Source: Dyadobacter flavalbus (GTDB lineage: Bacteria; Bacteroidota; Bacteroidia; Cytophagales; Spirosomataceae). Taken from it: 64,000 bases of DNA. The notes beneath the pieces are model-generated. The model saw nothing but the letters and a program-made list of their open reading frames with translations. It was not told the DNA's origin and did no database searches. The DNA is taken from the NCBI RefSeq assembly GCF_006149045.1, contig NZ_VBSN01000071.1, forward strand, positions 186,001 through 250,000. The letters are read 5' to 3'. The number at the start of each line of letters is the position of its first letter. Position 1 is the stretch's first letter. The translations under genes were made by a program, and so were the position numbers. This document shows positions 33,109-41,183 of the stretch, piece after piece.

Positions 33109-34740
33109 CTAATCCGCTAGCCGTATCAGTAATCCTTCATCTCCGCTCAGTGTAATGATGTCGCCGACCTGCATGCCCGTACGTTCAATTTCGGTTCCCA
33201 GCAATACAAGTCCCCGGTAAGATTCATGCCGCGGTTTGAAGTAAGCCGGTCTGTGTGTAAGATTAAGGATAATCAGGAACCTGCTGTTTTCATCTTCCCG
33301 GATGTAGGAAATAAGCTGCTGATCAGAATAAACCGGCGTGTACTTTCCGACATTCAGTGCCGGATTCTCTTTTCGCAAAATGAGCAGTTTACGATAAAAA
33401 GAAAGAATGGAATACGGATTGGCTTTTTGTGTAACTACATTCACGCGTGCCGAATTGTAAGGTAACCGCAGCCAAGGCTTGTGCATGGAAAAGCCTGCAT
33501 TGATCTCGCCGCTCCATTGCATGGGCGTCCGTGCCGGATCACGGCTTACGTTCAGTTCCGGCATGTTCAGACCCTGCGGGTCCACAATTTCATTGATCGG
33601 AATGGGAACGTCCCGCATCCCGATTTCATCTCCGTAATAAATGGTTGGCGTTCCGCGCAATGTCAGTAGCATCAATGCTGCAATTTTGGCCTGCGACCGT
33701 CCTACGCGGCTGGAAATCCGCGGTTTGTCGTGATTTCCCAAAACCCAGTTCGGCCAACCGCCGGCAGGTAAAGCACCTTCGTATTCGTCAATGGCGGTGG
33801 CAATCTGTGCTGCGTCCCACGGAAGGGTCAGTAGCTGGAAATTGAAGGGCAAGTGCGTGCCTTTATTATCGATGCCGTAATAAGTAACCAGTTTGTGGAT
33901 TGGCAAATATATTTCCCCGACCAGTACACGGTTTTCGTATTCATCGGTCAGGCTCCGCATCATCCTTACAATCTCATGGACTTCGGGCTGATCGGTGGAA
34001 TAAACAGGTATGTAATGATCGTAAATCAGATCTTTTGCTTCAAATTTTGAATCCGGAGCAGGAGGGTTATCGCGCAACTGCAGGTCTTTGATCATGTGCC
34101 ACATTACATCCACCCGAAAGCCGTCCACGCCTTTGTCCAGCCAGAACCGCATGACATCCAGCATGGCAGCCTGCACTTCCGGATTCCGCCAGTTCAGGTC
34201 GGGCTGTTCTTTCAGGAAGGCATGGTAGTAATATTGTCCTGTATTTTCATCCCATTCCCATGCCTGTCCTCCGAATACGCTCAGCCAGTTGTTCGGTACC
34301 GAGCCATCTTCGCGTGCGTCCTGCCATAAGTACCAGTCCCTCTTCGGATTATCCCGCGAAGACTTGCTTTCCAGAAACCACGGATGCTGGTCGGAAGTAT
34401 GGTTAGGAACAAGATCGAGCAGTAATTTCATGTTTCTTTCATGCACTTCACGGAGCAATTCATCAAAGTCGTCCATGGTTCCAAAAATCGGATGAATGGC
34501 CCGGTAATCCGATATATCGTAGCCGAAATCGGCCATTGGGGAAAGAAAAACGGGTGAAAGCCATATGCAGTCAATTCCCAGCCATTGCAGGTAATCCAGT
34601 CTGCTGATAATTCCTTTAAGATCGCCGATTCCGTCGCCGTTGGAATCCTGATATGAACGCGGATAAATCTGATATATGACTCCCTGCTGCCACCAAAGGT
34701 ATTCGGATTGGGTCGGTATTTGTGTGGTTGCCTGCTCCAT
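33109..34740 (-). CDS. GH13 alpha-glucosidase (oligo-1,6-glucosidase / trehalose-type)
   Basis: 543 residues, cytoplasmic, no signal peptide. GH13 catalytic residues: nucleophile Asp211 (GVDGFRVDVMWHM), acid Glu276 (RVLVGEIYLP) and Asp338 (LGNHDKPR). The N-terminal PRSYQDSNGDGIGDLKG and YPRSY motif match alpha-glucosidases of subfamilies such as 17, 23 or 31. It may act on maltose, isomaltose or trehalose; exact specificity is not readable by eye. It faces away from the exported GH13 gene at 35252, with a repeat-rich spacer between them. Confidence 0.9.
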   Translation of the reverse strand: MEQATTQIPTQSEYLWWQQGVIYQIYPRSYQDSNGDGIGDLKGIISRLDYLQWLGIDCIWLSPVFLSPMADFGYDISDYRAIHPIFGTMDDFDELLREVHERNMKLLLDLVPNHTSDQHPWFLESKSSRDNPKRDWYLWQDAREDGSVPNNWLSVFGGQAWEWDENTGQYYYHAFLKEQPDLNWRNPEVQAAMLDVMRFWLDKGVDGFRVDVMWHMIKDLQLRDNPPAPDSKFEAKDLIYDHYIPVYSTDQPEVHEIVRMMRSLTDEYENRVLVGEIYLPIHKLVTYYGIDNKGTHLPFNFQLLTLPWDAAQIATAIDEYEGALPAGGWPNWVLGNHDKPRISSRVGRSQAKIAALMLLTLRGTPTIYYGDEIGMRDVPIPINEIVDPQGLNMPELNVSRDPARTPMQWSGEINAGFSMHKPWLRLPYNSARVNVVTQKANPYSILSFYRKLLILRKENPALNVGKYTPVYSDQQLISYIREDENSRFLIILNLTHRPAYFKPRHESYRGLVLLGTEIERTGMQVGDIITLSGDEGLLIRLAD

Positions 34741-35251
34741 AATTTGGGTTTATTATAAAATTCAAAATAACGATAAAAATCGAGCCTGAAAGTAAGTTGC
34801 TGGTATGTAACTCATTCATAGTGCTTTATATACTTAATGCTGGGCTTTGGTAAAATATGCAGTCCTGAATCATTCAAAAAACCGGAGTAAACTGTAATAG
34901 CCCATCATCAAATAATTTACACATTAGCTAATAATATTCTGCACAACAACAAACCCGAAATTAACTCACAACCCAATATATAAACATCAACAGCAACTCC
35001 TCACAATCCATAACAACTCCAAACCATTCATGACCACCCATATCAACCTGATCTCAACAACTCCTCACAATCCATGACAATTCCTGACCACCCATGACTA
35101 CCCATAGCAACACTAACCAATTGTTCCATCCCCACTAAATTGCAAACCGACGTATGTACATGGCACGTTATTTTAGTGATCCGTTCCGACTGTAAAAGAG
35201 TAAAGTATTACAGATTTTGTTATTCCATCCAAACACAAACCTGATTCCGCA
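34741..35251. other. Repeat-rich spacer between two divergent GH13 genes
   Basis: About 510 bp without a gene. Promoters for both GH13 genes should lie here. The middle (about 34970-35120) holds degenerate repeats. Confidence 0.5.
34970..35120. repeat. Degenerate CTCCTCACAATCCAT / ATGACnACCCAT repeats
   Basis: Imperfect copies of AACTCCTCACAATCCAT (twice) and TGACCACCCAT/TGACTACCCAT (three) form a low-complexity stretch on the plus strand. A related block in reverse orientation lies at about 37030-37075 on the other side of the 35252 gene. Confidence 0.55.
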
Positions 35252-36967
35252 ATGCTCAAACCCGCCTTAAATGCTTTATTATGTCTCATCTTTACAATTC
35301 CTTTATGCCAGGCACAGAAAACCGGTTCGGAAGACATCGTTAAAGATAACCTCTGGTTTAAAAACAGCGTCATTTACAATCTTGAAATTGGTGTTTTCAA
35401 AGACAGCGACGGAGACGGAAGAGGCGATTTCGACGGCCTTGTTCAAAAACTGGATTATCTGAAAACACTGGGCGTGGATGCCATCTGGCTTGCACCTTTC
35501 CAGCCTTCACCGGGAGAGGACGACGGTTACGACATTGCAGATTATTACGGCATTGACAGAAAATTCGGGAACGGCGGCAACTTTACGGAGTTTATGTTTC
35601 AGGCCAAAAAACGGGGAATCCGGGTGATTATGGATCTTGTCATCAACCATACTTCCGATACGCATCCGTGGTTTCAGAGCGCCAGAAAGGACAAGAACTC
35701 CAAATACCGTTCCTGGTATATTTGGTCAAAGGAACTTCCTAAAGACTGGAACAAAGGAATGGTTTTTCCGGGTGTGCAAAAAGGGATCTGGTCGTTTGAT
35801 TCCACTGCAAAAGAATATTATTATCACCGGTTTTACGACTTTCAGCCTGATCTGAACTACAACAATCCGGATGTCAGACAGGAATCGCAACGCGTAATCG
35901 GTTACTGGATCAATCAGGGCATTGACGGTTTCCGGCTGGATGCAGTCCCTTTTATCATTGAAGTCGGTAAAATCGGAAGTGAGAATCCGGAACTTGATTT
36001 CAAGTTGCTGAAAGATATGCGGACGTTTGCGCAATGGAGAAAATCAGATATTGTCATTCTCGGAGAAGCCAATGTGGAGCCCAAGCAGAGTAAATTTTAC
36101 TTTGGAGAAAATGCAGACGGAATTCATATGATGTTTAACTTCTTTTCCAATCAGCATCTTTTCTATGCGCTTGCAAGCGGCGATCTCAAACCGTTTGTAA
36201 CAGCCATTAAGGAAACGCAGGACATTCCGAAAGCCTCGCAATGGGCCAATTTTCTCCGTAATCACGATGAAATCGATCTGGGCAGACTTACCGATAAACA
36301 GCGCGAACAGGTTTACAAAAGAATGGGTCCCGACACCAGCATGCAGCTATACGACCGCGGCATTCGGCGCCGGCTCGCCCCGATGCTTGGTAACCGCAAG
36401 CAGCTGGAACTGGCTAACAGTCTGCTGTTTTCCCTGCCCGGTGCGCCAGTAATCCGTTACGGTGAAGAAATAGGAATGGGAGATGATCTTTCGCTCAAAG
36501 AAAGATTGTCGGTAAGAACGCCGATGCAATGGACTAACGAGAAAAATGCCGGTTTTACGACGGCAGATACAGCTTTCAGGCCGGTGATCAACAAAGGAGA
36601 TTACAGTTATGAGAAAGTGAATGTAGCGCAGCAATCGCGTGATCCGCAATCATTACTGAACTGGACAACCCGTATTATAAAATTACGAAAGGAATGTCCT
36701 GAAATCGGTCTGGGAACCTACTCACTTGTAGAAAGCGGCTCCGAATCGATTCTGGCGATCCGTTACGAATATGAAGGCAAGTCGCTGGTTATACTGCATA
36801 ATTTCAGCTCACAACCTCAAAAAGCAGTTCTTTCCGCCGACAAGTCATCCAGATTATACGATCTGATGTCTGAAAAAGGCGATGTGACTGCTGCAAACGG
36901 AAAATTCAGTCTTTCCATGGAAGGGTACGGGTACAAATGGTTCCGGGTGGATCATGTGATTCGGTAG
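35252..36967 (+). CDS. Exported GH13 trehalose-synthase-like enzyme
   Basis: 571 residues. Signal peptide MLKPALNALLCLIFTIPLCQ. GH13 catalytic residues: Asp230 (GIDGFRLDAVPF), Glu272 (VILGEANVEP) and Asp339 (NFLRNHDEID). The WFKNSVIYNLEIGVFKDSDG start and RNHDEIDLGRL with the following insertion are typical of GH13 subfamily 16 (trehalose synthase). Those are normally cytoplasmic, so the export signal is unusual. It may make or break trehalose/maltose in the periplasm. Related inverted repeats flank the gene. Confidence 0.85.
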   Translation: MLKPALNALLCLIFTIPLCQAQKTGSEDIVKDNLWFKNSVIYNLEIGVFKDSDGDGRGDFDGLVQKLDYLKTLGVDAIWLAPFQPSPGEDDGYDIADYYGIDRKFGNGGNFTEFMFQAKKRGIRVIMDLVINHTSDTHPWFQSARKDKNSKYRSWYIWSKELPKDWNKGMVFPGVQKGIWSFDSTAKEYYYHRFYDFQPDLNYNNPDVRQESQRVIGYWINQGIDGFRLDAVPFIIEVGKIGSENPELDFKLLKDMRTFAQWRKSDIVILGEANVEPKQSKFYFGENADGIHMMFNFFSNQHLFYALASGDLKPFVTAIKETQDIPKASQWANFLRNHDEIDLGRLTDKQREQVYKRMGPDTSMQLYDRGIRRRLAPMLGNRKQLELANSLLFSLPGAPVIRYGEEIGMGDDLSLKERLSVRTPMQWTNEKNAGFTTADTAFRPVINKGDYSYEKVNVAQQSRDPQSLLNWTTRIIKLRKECPEIGLGTYSLVESGSESILAIRYEYEGKSLVILHNFSSQPQKAVLSADKSSRLYDLMSEKGDVTAANGKFSLSMEGYGYKWFRVDHVIR

Positions 36968-37029
36968 GGTGTAAAGTACAATTTGAAATGATTGTAAGTA
37001 GCTGATTTATTGTATAGTTTAGTTGCTGG

Positions 37030-37075
37030 AAAGATTGTTGTGGATGGTCATGAGTTGTCATTTATGGTTTTGTTG
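37030..37075. repeat. Reverse-oriented partner of the repeat block left of the GH13 gene
   Basis: Read in reverse complement, it contains ATGACAACTCATGACCATCCA, which matches the left block at 18 of 21 positions by eye (ATGACAATTCCTGACCACCCA). Together the two blocks bracket the exported GH13 gene. Confidence 0.5.
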
Positions 37076-37201
37076 CAACCAATAATGATTAAGGATGTCT
37101 TATGGACAAAAGCTTCGATTAATTGATTCCAATCCTTTGGATTTGATTTCAGTTACGCAAAGAAAATGAACGTGAATATTCATCCTTAAAAATCCAGAGC
37201 C

Positions 37202-37714
37202 ATGAACAGATCCGTTAACTATTGTATCATTGTATTTTTGTGTTTCGCTTTTTTCAATTGCAAGGAAACTTAAAATAGAATGTTACCGGAAGATCTTCGC
37301 CAAACCGGCGTTGTCGTTATGCAAGCCATCAATATAAGCGTTAAAAACAAATCCGGGGAAGATCTTCTTGATCCTGCCAATGCCAACGGGATCAAGAAAT
37401 TTAAAATTTACTATTTGGTCAATGGTGAAAAGAAGTTATACTTCAATTCCTATATGGATGCTCCGTTAGGTTACAGAATATGGAAATTTCCTGCAAAAGA
37501 GTTTTACTATCTGAATGTCTTGATGGACGGCGGCATAGGAATTCATGAAACGCAAACTTTCCTGCAGCTTGGAGATTCACCTGCTCTGGATACACTTAAA
37601 GCACAATACCGAACCGATCCTACCAACATCATAGCTGAAAAAGTATGGCATAACGATCAACTGGTCTGGAAAATGGAAGATGGAGAACCGGCTTTTGAAA
37701 TAATTATTCCCTGA
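37202..37714 (+). pseudogene. Lipoprotein gene broken by an in-frame TAA
   Basis: ATG 37202 opens a lipoprotein signal MNRSVNYCIIVFLCFAFFNC (lipobox FFNC, Cys20), then KET and a TAA at 37271-37273. Six bases later, in the same frame, ATG 37280 starts a 144-residue frame (MLPEDLRQTGVVVMQAINI, ending IIIP at 37714). One base change at the stop would give a continuous lipoprotein of about 170 residues. The downstream part has a beta-rich profile and no known family. It is most likely a recent pseudogene or an assembly error; read-through is less likely. Confidence 0.7.
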
Positions 37715-37837
37715 CATTCCTGAAGGGACGGTTTGAAAGTAAATGCATTTGTCTGCATTTCCAGACCAATTCAATTTCAATTGGCACAGTTTTATCTGAG
37801 AATGGAATAATTTTCCAACAACCTTAAACCAAATTTT

Positions 37838-38797
37838 ATGGAAAAAGTACCGACGCAGGAAAACAAATCCTATTTTGAAGTTGCAGAAGGCGTTTGGGGG
37901 CTTACTGATATTTTTACCAACGTTTATGTAATCCAGAACAAACCCGATAATACCTGGGTGCTTGTCGATGCAGGTTTAAAAACTGCCTATCCCAAAATCA
38001 AGCTGATGGTTAATGAACTGTTCGGAGAAAATGCACGTCCGTCAGCTATTATCCTTACACATGGTCATTTCGATCATACCGGTTCATTAAAGAAACTGGC
38101 AGAAGAATGGAGTGTGCCGGTTTACGCGCATTATCTGGAACTTCCATATCTAACCGGAAAATCCGCTTACCCGCCACCGGACCCCACCGTAGGCGGCGGA
38201 TTGATGTCATACATGGCTGATCTGTACCCGAAAACAGGATTGGACCTTCAGAACAGGGTAGAGGCTTTTCCGGGTATCACACCTGATATTCCTTTTTTAC
38301 CGGACTGGAAATACCTGCATACGCCGGGCCATGCGCCGGGACATGTAAGTTTCTGGAGAGAAAAGGATAAAGTGCTGATTGCCGGTGATGCATTTGTAAC
38401 TACCAAACAGGAATCTGCGATCAGCGTCATGCTGCAGACCAAAGTCATTTCCGGTCCGCCAAAATATTTTACCTATGACTGGTACAAGGCAGAAGATTCT
38501 GTACAAAGGCTTGCATCGCTTTTACCCGAAGTAGTGGCAACCGGACATGGAAAACCGATGTCGGGAAAAGAAATGCAGGAACAGCTAATGGATCTTGCGT
38601 ATCATTTTCAGGATGTTGCTGTTCCAAAGCATGGCCGTTACGTACAATCACCTGCAGTAGCAGACAGCAGAGGCGTTGTGGTAGTACCAAAACTGGAATC
38701 AGAACCGTACAAGTTACTATTTGCATTAAGCGCAGCAGCAGCATTTACCGCTTTGGGATGGGCTGTTTATTCCCGATCAAAGTATTACAAAAGCTGA
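37838..38797 (+). CDS. Metallo-beta-lactamase-fold hydrolase with C-terminal membrane helix
   Basis: 319 residues. The MBL metal site THGHFDHTG gives His75, His77, Asp79 and His80; further ligands are in HTPGHAPGHVSFW, IAGDAFV and VVATGHGKP. No N-terminal signal peptide. A hydrophobic segment at about residues 290-310 (LLFALSAAAAFTALGWAVY) would anchor it at the inner membrane, with the catalytic domain in the cytoplasm if the N-terminus is inside. Substrate unknown. Monocistronic with a strong terminator. Confidence 0.9.
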   Translation: MEKVPTQENKSYFEVAEGVWGLTDIFTNVYVIQNKPDNTWVLVDAGLKTAYPKIKLMVNELFGENARPSAIILTHGHFDHTGSLKKLAEEWSVPVYAHYLELPYLTGKSAYPPPDPTVGGGLMSYMADLYPKTGLDLQNRVEAFPGITPDIPFLPDWKYLHTPGHAPGHVSFWREKDKVLIAGDAFVTTKQESAISVMLQTKVISGPPKYFTYDWYKAEDSVQRLASLLPEVVATGHGKPMSGKEMQEQLMDLAYHFQDVAVPKHGRYVQSPAVADSRGVVVVPKLESEPYKLLFALSAAAAFTALGWAVYSRSKYYKS

Positions 38798-38814
38798 CAG
38801 CAATTCATCAATAC

Positions 38815-38862
38815 CAACAAAAAAGCGTTCATCCGGATTTTCGGATGAACGCTTTTTTGTTG
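38815..38862. terminator. Bidirectional terminator between the MBL and cupin genes
   Basis: A perfect 21-bp stem (38815-38835 with 38842-38862, core AAGCGTTCATCCG) with a 6-nt loop and A/T-rich ends. Confidence 0.9.
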
Positions 38863-38875
38863 AAACCGCAGATGC

Positions 38876-39268
38876 TTATTCTTTGTACGTAGTAATCATG
38901 ATTTCCGAATCTGAAACTGCTGTAAGCGCATGCGAAATTCCTGCATGAAAGGTCATCATCTGGCCCGGCGTTGCATAGAAAGTTCTTCCTTCCGTTTCAA
39001 TTTTAAGCTCACCCGATATAACCTGAACGTTCAATCCTTCATCAATGGAATGGTTGCTTACAACAGCATCCGCTTTCAATGCGGAAAGTACCATTGTTAC
39101 TTTATCCGATTTGTAAACGGTTATGGCATTACGGTCATTTTTCGACCATGATCTTTCGGTTTTCAGTTGATCAAGATACATGGGAATGTCTGTGAAAACA
39201 TAGGGTGCATCCAGGATTCTGTCTCCTTCCGGGCGGTTCTCTGTGGATTGATTTGATTTGAAATCCAT
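38876..39268 (-). CDS. Cupin-domain protein
   Basis: 130 residues. An N-terminal region of 50 residues precedes a cupin (about 55-125): KVTMVLSALKADAVVSNHSI with the histidine site reduced to one His, DEGLNVQVISGELKIETEGR, GQMMTFHAGISHALTAVSDS with the conserved second-motif His. Cytoplasmic. The metal-ligand set looks complete enough for one metal, but the substrate is unknown. It lies 30 nt downstream of the DUF4142 gene and is probably in its operon. Confidence 0.8.
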   Translation of the reverse strand: MDFKSNQSTENRPEGDRILDAPYVFTDIPMYLDQLKTERSWSKNDRNAITVYKSDKVTMVLSALKADAVVSNHSIDEGLNVQVISGELKIETEGRTFYATPGQMMTFHAGISHALTAVSDSEIMITTYKE

Positions 39269-39298
39269 ACAGTTCGTTATTTATTATGAGGTTTGATG

Positions 39299-39823
39299 TT
39301 ATTTTTTGTTCGCAGTCTGAAACAATGACTCGGCCATTTCCAGATGGTGCTTTAAGGCAGGAACTTTGGACTCCGCCCATTTTTTCAGATCCGCATCCGT
39401 TCCGGCACTCGATTCATTCTGAAAAATACCGATGGTTTGTTCATGAGAGAGAATCATCATATTCATATAAACCATATCAAAAGTGTTGTCTTTTACCGCG
39501 GCCAGGCTATCATATTTCTGCTGTTTTTCCGGGCTCAGCGTAGTCGGAACTTCCATTTGCTTTTTCCTGGCAAGACTCATCAGTTCCTTGTTAACCTTGC
39601 TATGATCGTTGATCATCATTTTTCCATAATCCTTTACTGCTTTGGAGCTGCCGTTTTTCATGGCAAGTTCTCCCAGTTTTACTTCGAGTAAACCGCCTTC
39701 TGCCGCTGCTTTTACAAACGTTCTGTCTTCATCCTGAAAGGGAACCGCTGTTTTGTCCAAAGTTGTAAAGGCAGTCAAAAGACAGGAGCCTGCAATGAAT
39801 AAATAATATTGTAGATTTTTCAT
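39299..39823 (-). CDS. DUF4142 exported protein
   Basis: 174 residues from ATG 39823 (MKNLQYYLFIAGSCLLTAFT signal). The mature part is a helical bundle with DRTFVKAAAEGGLLEVKLGE, MINDHSKVNKELMSLA and ILSHEQTIGIFQNES. This ferritin-like DUF4142 fold is common in periplasmic stress-linked proteins of Bacteroidota and Proteobacteria. The frame is open further upstream to 39853 but the signal peptide decides the start. Confidence 0.88.
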   Translation of the reverse strand: MKNLQYYLFIAGSCLLTAFTTLDKTAVPFQDEDRTFVKAAAEGGLLEVKLGELAMKNGSSKAVKDYGKMMINDHSKVNKELMSLARKKQMEVPTTLSPEKQQKYDSLAAVKDNTFDMVYMNMMILSHEQTIGIFQNESSAGTDADLKKWAESKVPALKHHLEMAESLFQTANKK

Positions 39824-39988
39824 GTTAATTTGATTTGGTTTGTTAAATAACATCTGCCGATATAGCCAAAATCATGCCATCTGTTTGAGATTATGAAATT
39901 CAAGGTTACATTGGTACAATATTTTTGGCTAAAAAAGTATGGAATAAATAATACCTGATAATTAAAATACCCTAAACATCAACCCCTT

Positions 39989-40459
39989 ATGGACAAGAAA
40001 GAAGTTTATGTCGTAGATGATTCAGCCGATCACAGGCTTTTGATCCGCACTATCTTCAACAAGTTTTTACCTAATTATCACGTACGTTTTTTTCAGGGAG
40101 GAAAAGAATTATATGAATTTCTGATTCTCCAGTCTTCGCCCGAATACAAAGGCAGAAGGCCCGGATTGATAATTCTGGATCTGAAAATGCCTGCCATCGA
40201 CGGTTATGATCTTTTGAAGTTATTGAGGCAGACACCCGATAACGATGTTACAAAATGGCGTACGCTTCCGGTTATTATCCTGACAAGCAGTGGTAAGGAA
40301 TCCGATATTGACAAATGCTATTCGGCTGGTGCAAATTCCTTTATTGAGAAACCGATGGAGTTTGAAGAACTTCGTTTTCTGCTCGAAACCATTTGCCATT
40401 ACTGGCTGGATTACAACCGGCTTCCATCCGTGAATACAGAACTTAATGTAACGTCCTGA
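39989..40459 (+). CDS. Single-domain response regulator
   Basis: 156 residues. The receiver has acidic pocket VVDDSADH, phosphoacceptor Asp in LIILDLKMPAIDGY, Thr/Ser in VIILTSSGKES and Lys in FIEKPMEF. A C-terminal extension of about 25 residues follows the last helix. The longer insertion RQTPDNDVTKWRT in helix 4 is typical of Rcp1-type receivers used by PAS kinases. No kinase is adjacent; the hybrid kinase at 41184 is 0.7 kb away on the other strand. Confidence 0.9.
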   Translation: MDKKEVYVVDDSADHRLLIRTIFNKFLPNYHVRFFQGGKELYEFLILQSSPEYKGRRPGLIILDLKMPAIDGYDLLKLLRQTPDNDVTKWRTLPVIILTSSGKESDIDKCYSAGANSFIEKPMEFEELRFLLETICHYWLDYNRLPSVNTELNVTS

Positions 40460-40497
40460 ATCCAGTTAAAAGCAGAATTGTTTGAATAAGTATTTCC

Positions 40498-40541
40498 ATG
40501 CAGAATGTAATTTGTTTTCCGGATTACATTCTGCATTTTTG
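40498..40541 (+). terminator. Terminator after the receiver gene
   Basis: A perfect 14-bp stem ATGCAGAATGTAAT / ATTACATTCTGCAT (40498-40511 with 40523-40536) and an 11-nt loop, followed by TTTTTGCTTTTT. Confidence 0.85.
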
Positions 40542-40759
40542 CTTTTTACAGCTGCCCGAAATCATCTATTCTATTCCAGTTTTATCAGAAGCCTGAATGA
40601 ATTCAGTATACTTTTTTGTACATCTGACTGCTTTTTTTATGTAAAACAGAATCGTTGCTTTCCATTGGATAATTGCTTTGCCGGAGAATAAATGCATCCT
40701 GTAATTTTGATGGATGCCTGCTTAATTTGAGCAGTTGCAGAATCAATAATCATACAGCC

Positions 40760-41125
40760 GTGGAAAATAACAGAGAAATTGGAGCAAGTATTATTTTATT
40801 ATGCATGGTGGTGTTCTGGATTGTTTCATCATTACGTAAAAAAATCCATGAAGAACGTAAAAGGAGAATATTGAAGGAAGGTGTACAGGCTAAGGCGAAA
40901 GTTCTGCATATACAACCCACCGGTGAATACCTGAACAATCTTCCGGAGTTTCATGTTCAGGTACAGATTCAGCCGGAAAACGGAGCGGATTTTGTAGCAG
41001 AAGTAACCGAAGCATTTCCTTATCCGAAATATGATTCGCTACGCAACGGAAGCCATGTTGTTGTAAAATATGATCCGGATTATTACAAAAGGGTCATTTT
41101 TGTGCAAATGGATCATGTTACCTGA
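40760..41125 (+). CDS. Small membrane-anchored protein, DUF3592-like
   Basis: 121 residues if started at GTG 40760 (VENNREIGASIILLCMVVFW). The ORF opens upstream only at a TTG (40673) with a non-protein-like lead, so the GTG is chosen. One N-terminal membrane helix (SIILLCMVVFWIVSSL) is followed by a basic stretch and a beta domain with VQAKAKVLHIQPTGEYLNN, FVAEVTEAFPYPKYDSLRNG and VVVKYDPDYY, which resembles DUF3592 domains. The C-terminal part would face the cytoplasm or periplasm; orientation not certain. Confidence 0.6.
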   Translation: MENNREIGASIILLCMVVFWIVSSLRKKIHEERKRRILKEGVQAKAKVLHIQPTGEYLNNLPEFHVQVQIQPENGADFVAEVTEAFPYPKYDSLRNGSHVVVKYDPDYYKRVIFVQMDHVT

Positions 41126-41183
41126 ACAGAAAATATCAGTAAGTCTTCGTTTAGTCATAGTTTCTGTTCAGGAACATTCCATT

